Shown here: positions 23,301-25,738 of the stretch, one piece after another
How positions within the stretch are numbered: position 1 is the first letter of the stretch
Layout: every line of letters starts with the position of its first letter
Source: a virus
Reading direction: 5' to 3' (one strand)
Length of the DNA: 25,738 bases
Virus record (IMG/VR): IMGVR_UViG_3300044681_000219
Location: 1-25,738 of that record
The notes under the pieces: model-generated
The model's input: only the letters and a program-made list of their open reading frames with translations
Database searches by the model: none
What the model was told of the DNA's origin: nothing
Translations under genes and position numbers: made by a program

Positions 23301-25738
23301 TTAGAGCCTAGCGTTCGTAAGGAGCGTGAGGAGCAACTTGTTAATGCGGTTCAGGCTTTGACTAAGGATAATGCTGGTATTTTCCGGGATGGTCTTGGTG
23401 GTGCTGGTGATATTGGTCGGCCTGTGCTTGTCCTTGCTAAGGAGCAGACCGCTGGCGCTGATTTTGTGCAGTTCCATATTCCGCGCTTGCGGCATACGCT
23501 TGATAATGGTAAGGTTATTAATGGCAAGTTAGTTGACGAGGCTGAGGTTTTTACTATGCCTAAGGTTTTCTTTGTGCGTGGTAAGAAGGGTAAGAAGGCT
23601 GCTGTTGTTGAGTCTGCTGAGCAGGGACAAAAGTTGCTTGAGACTGGATCGTTAAATGCTATGGCGGATATTTATCCTAATGCTCGTTTTTATTCTGAGA
23701 AGGTTGCTGAGACTGGTCAGCAGGGCACTAGGTTAAATGAGAAGATGGTTAAGAATGAGCAGATTATCGCTCATAGTGCTATTCGTGAGCATAGTTTGGC
23801 TCAGGCTGTTCGTAGTCAGTATAATTATTTTGTTTCGCGTGTTGAGCGCGACCTGTCTACGCTTGCTGAGTCTCAGGCCGTGTTGATGCCTGCTTCTCAA
23901 CTTGTCGGTCGTGATCCTCGCGTGTCTGGTTATCGTGTTCTTAAGAATCTAAGGACGTTTGATAATATTGAGGATGCTCGTGTTTTTGCTCGGCATCGTG
24001 GGGTTCTTGACGAGTTTGAGCAGAATGTTGCTTTGTTTGAGAATGGTCTTCTTGATGAGGTTTCGTCTACTGTTGATGTTGCTGCTGGTATGGGTATTCG
24101 TCGTATGCCGGATGGTAGGGTAGAGTTTATTGTTCGTGGTGGAGTGGAGGATTGGGCGCCTTATGCTATTAATGAAAGTCTGGAGAATCATAGTACGCTT
24201 GCTGCTTATAGGGACACTATGTATTCTGATCCTGTTGACATTCCCGATCACGGCTTTGTTCTTGCTGTCCCTAATCAGGTGGATCGTCAATTAAGTGTTC
24301 TTGCTATTCAGGGCGATGATTTTGCTACTCGCTTGTTGTCTAGTCCTATGGTTAAGGGTTCTACTAATATCTTTAAGTGGTGGGTTCTTAACTTTAGTCC
24401 TAAGTTTATTTCTAATAATGTTATTGGTGGGCTTTCGCTGATGATGATTCATAATCCTTCGGCTGCGCCTAGGATTCTTTTTAGGGCTGCTCAGGCTATT
24501 GGGCGGAAGCAGGGCGATGCGCGTATGGCGAATGTTGTGCGCGAGTCGGATGCGGTTAATCGTCAGTTGCAGTACGAGTTTAATCATAATGTGTATCGTA
24601 AGGATGCTAACTTTAGGGATAATACTCCGGATACTATTCGTGATTTGTCGAATAAGCATGAGTGGTTCCGTAAGTATATTCAGAATTTTGGTTATACTAC
24701 GATTAGTGCGTTTGAGGAGTTTATTCGTAGGAATGTTGCTATTGATTATTTGAGGCAGGATCCTACGTTTAAGGCTTTTATGCTTGGTGATGAGGTTGCC
24801 GAGTATATTCGTCGTGGTGTGGACTGGGATGGTAATGTTCGTGCTGGTGATGATGCGATTACTCCGTTTGAGGCTGCTACGGATCTTCTTCTTGATCGTA
24901 ACTCTCCGTTCTTTAATGCAGAGTTGAAGCATCGTATGCGTTATACTACGAATACTGTGTCGGGTAATTATCATCGGTTTAGTGCTATGGAAACTTTTAT
25001 GCGTAACTCGCTTATGCCGTTCTATTCGTGGCAGCGGCACTCGTTGACGTACTCGTACCGGCTCGCTGTTGATAAGCCTATTACTGCTAATGTGTTGTAT
25101 AATGTGGGTCAGTATGGGTATGTTCAGGCGGCTAATTCTGGTGTTCCTGATTATCTTATGATGACGGTTCCTCTGCCTGATACTATTAAAGAGATGTTTG
25201 GTATTACGGATGAGGATTATCGTATTGATATGAATGCTTTGTCTCCGTTTGCTACTACTGGTGATATGGCTGCTGCTGCGGCTAATTTGCTTACTGGTAC
25301 TGATCTTGGGACTACTGTGTTTGAGTTTACTAACCCTTATGTTAATCAGATTATTAAGGATACGCTTGGTGTTGATCCTCGTACTGGTAATTTTGACTTT
25401 ACGGGCGAGCGGTCGGGCAAGGGCTTTATTAGCGCCTTGTATGATACTGCTAAGGGTATTGGTAAGGGTTCTTATATTGGTCGCGCTAAGGGCCTATATG
25501 ATGCGGTAGATAAAGAGTACGAGGCGGATGCTCTGGCTAATAAGTATGCGGCTATTGATAATGCTGCTGATATTCTTAAGAATTATGAGGCTGGTGAGAG
25601 TTTTTCTGATTGGAAACTTTCTATTCCTGAAATGCGTTCTACTGAGCAGGTTGTTGGTGATCCTAATGCGGCTATTCTTGGTGCGCTTGGTATTGGAACG
25701 TATAAGGTTAATCTTGATGCGCTTGATGAGAAGCAGCG
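20322..25738 (+). CDS. Giant internal/ejection-type virion protein, 3' end beyond window
   Basis: ATG at 20322 follows GGAGGTG (20311-20317). The frame stays open to the right edge, giving at least 1805 residues with no stop. The N-terminus is basic and disordered. Hydrophobic glycine-rich segments near residues 278-302 (LSLLAGPLGGIIGNT), 360-405 and about 498 look membrane-active. The middle is long charged helices. Around 1352-1382 lies KWWVLNFSPKFISNNVIGGL, and near 1555-1585 a LMPFYSWQRHSLTYSYRLAV segment. Both recall large phage polyvalent proteins. Place and size match T7 gp15/gp16-type ejection proteins. A tape-measure role is less likely because no tail tube is present. Confidence 0.75.
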   Translation, partial: MATSNNMTRNAPARATIRGNKLVPTYSAPQQINRPNAISIGKKLVNVADVKQPKYTFGEAMGLANYGYAGLFGRSKTKKTVGLLGENWQQAVALSRYRRNQAIPEFKLFKDTPKDVLLDTAAATQLIPGKPQYNSLLQLYTDFAEKYGADASGFVKRYGAMPSKEGKYGVLFDLNNRKIRRDDIRGTYQNNLAKTMINAGKAMSADGMTDEDKAIGLELIALGQDAKLSSSRSKPNNEKIKVLEEQLGILEDRYSPQVQAAVSAASGTDAAAPSYSKQATSAALSLLAGPLGGIIGNTTAGSDMTNRALDYMSGLSESNIMKGKEVWWKDSEKPENASWDSKGLVGLYVNFTKGVARFGLGLPAGVFAVGGEARLAAEESIKAPKQAAAGLVSASLAVGTLGVIDQDKAKKAIESVIGREERDWGDGVDFQLGDAMWADYAKRYYDPFAYEVDENGNFVLDEQNKRKFQGFWSGVTNQDNYDALGNVIAVDPVAYTLDALDVAPIVGFAAKSASVASIGARVPRYGGKMGITRADIVALEQAEKRAVAAGEAVEAIPSVARESAESIIQKLDESPELVDVLDEDQILEAGRILAPVEEARAAKFELDMLQRKIDSAPSPRNFRKILRAAINGDPESVRRFDEWKAQGMQFDGIQNAWTVRASALFEPRSKVLDKPESMLEASDKAIVRLPASPIVRGLKEGWYWVGRKTEAAAAKKLAEPETGALTATLLSKWIDMPRFGYRWSYTKAIQNEAIYDWGDNASEMYRQSRILQIEGAANVSAPMRQAIEAEIFGGTGLAGPANAPQIQRAALKDKLASLVDPKTGQIPNSLKNDEALYLKKLDDLMDREIAKVDTDLAEAAFDEVWESGRQDLKARIADPAYKAGDAELDAAMDLYRRLIRQDEAIRHRLVHEDMTPTALAHLRQLYAEPMNGLRLTPEHLFGKRGRLNKYRERVLRPNNALAMYLTRFVDIDNADEIISAAQAENRVGTVFDELEPSVRKEREEQLVNAVQALTKDNAGIFRDGLGGAGDIGRPVLVLAKEQTAGADFVQFHIPRLRHTLDNGKVINGKLVDEAEVFTMPKVFFVRGKKGKKAAVVESAEQGQKLLETGSLNAMADIYPNARFYSEKVAETGQQGTRLNEKMVKNEQIIAHSAIREHSLAQAVRSQYNYFVSRVERDLSTLAESQAVLMPASQLVGRDPRVSGYRVLKNLRTFDNIEDARVFARHRGVLDEFEQNVALFENGLLDEVSSTVDVAAGMGIRRMPDGRVEFIVRGGVEDWAPYAINESLENHSTLAAYRDTMYSDPVDIPDHGFVLAVPNQVDRQLSVLAIQGDDFATRLLSSPMVKGSTNIFKWWVLNFSPKFISNNVIGGLSLMMIHNPSAAPRILFRAAQAIGRKQGDARMANVVRESDAVNRQLQYEFNHNVYRKDANFRDNTPDTIRDLSNKHEWFRKYIQNFGYTTISAFEEFIRRNVAIDYLRQDPTFKAFMLGDEVAEYIRRGVDWDGNVRAGDDAITPFEAATDLLLDRNSPFFNAELKHRMRYTTNTVSGNYHRFSAMETFMRNSLMPFYSWQRHSLTYSYRLAVDKPITANVLYNVGQYGYVQAANSGVPDYLMMTVPLPDTIKEMFGITDEDYRIDMNALSPFATTGDMAAAAANLLTGTDLGTTVFEFTNPYVNQIIKDTLGVDPRTGNFDFTGERSGKGFISALYDTAKGIGKGSYIGRAKGLYDAVDKEYEADALANKYAAIDNAADILKNYEAGESFSDWKLSIPEMRSTEQVVGDPNAAILGALGIGTYKVNLDALDEKQ

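Noticed and set aside
20322-25738. Calling the giant gene a tape measure protein
   Set aside because: No tail tube or tail-assembly chaperone pair lies upstream and the adaptor-nozzle pair indicates a short tail, so an internal/ejection protein is the better reading.

Overview
The window is the structural (late) half of a tailed double-stranded DNA phage genome. All 27 genes read left to right with almost no space between them, and most adjacent stops and starts touch or overlap (ATGA, TAATG). The order is packaging ATPase, portal, scaffold, capsid, head-tail adaptor, a 923-residue nozzle-like protein, fibres, then very large internal proteins. There is no tail tube, sheath or classical tape measure, so I infer a podovirus-like (short-tailed) particle of class Caudoviricetes. 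The host is not identifiable. Short families such as the DUF6321-like protein suggest, from memory only, an uncultivated aquatic phage.

Layout. Positions 1-287 hold no convincing gene; this C-rich stretch then a T/G-rich leader may be a promoter region. 288-1285 carries a fibre-like protein, a one-helix membrane peptide and a 45-residue protein that fits the RanBP2-type zinc-finger pattern exactly. 1294-9053 is the head module: large terminase, two overlapping small genes (2753-3206), portal, a small-terminase-like HTH protein placed after the portal, scaffold, major capsid protein, a perfect 11-bp hairpin terminator, and three small head-associated proteins. 9043-12524 holds the head-tail adaptor and the nozzle-like protein. 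12527-18609 is a dense adhesin region: a collar protein with a histidine-rich tip, two unknown proteins, a repeat-bearing fibre with a C-terminal collar domain, three paralogues that share a short N-terminal head but differ in their distal parts, a probable fibre chaperone, and a mini-collar protein. 18612 to the right edge carries two Ala/Gly-rich proteins and a giant protein of at least 1805 residues that runs off the window; these are the probable internal/ejection proteins.

Composition is unusual. The coding strand is strongly keto-rich (G+T), for example 43 of 60 bases at 22861-22920, with T- and G-ending codons. Islands depart sharply from this: part of the large terminase, part of the scaffold, and especially the distal half of the adhesin at 17723-18334 (A is 29 of 60 at 17941-18000). 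These islands, together with the duplicated adhesin heads, are the best signs of modular exchange. No tRNA, CRISPR array, insertion sequence, integrase or replication gene was seen.
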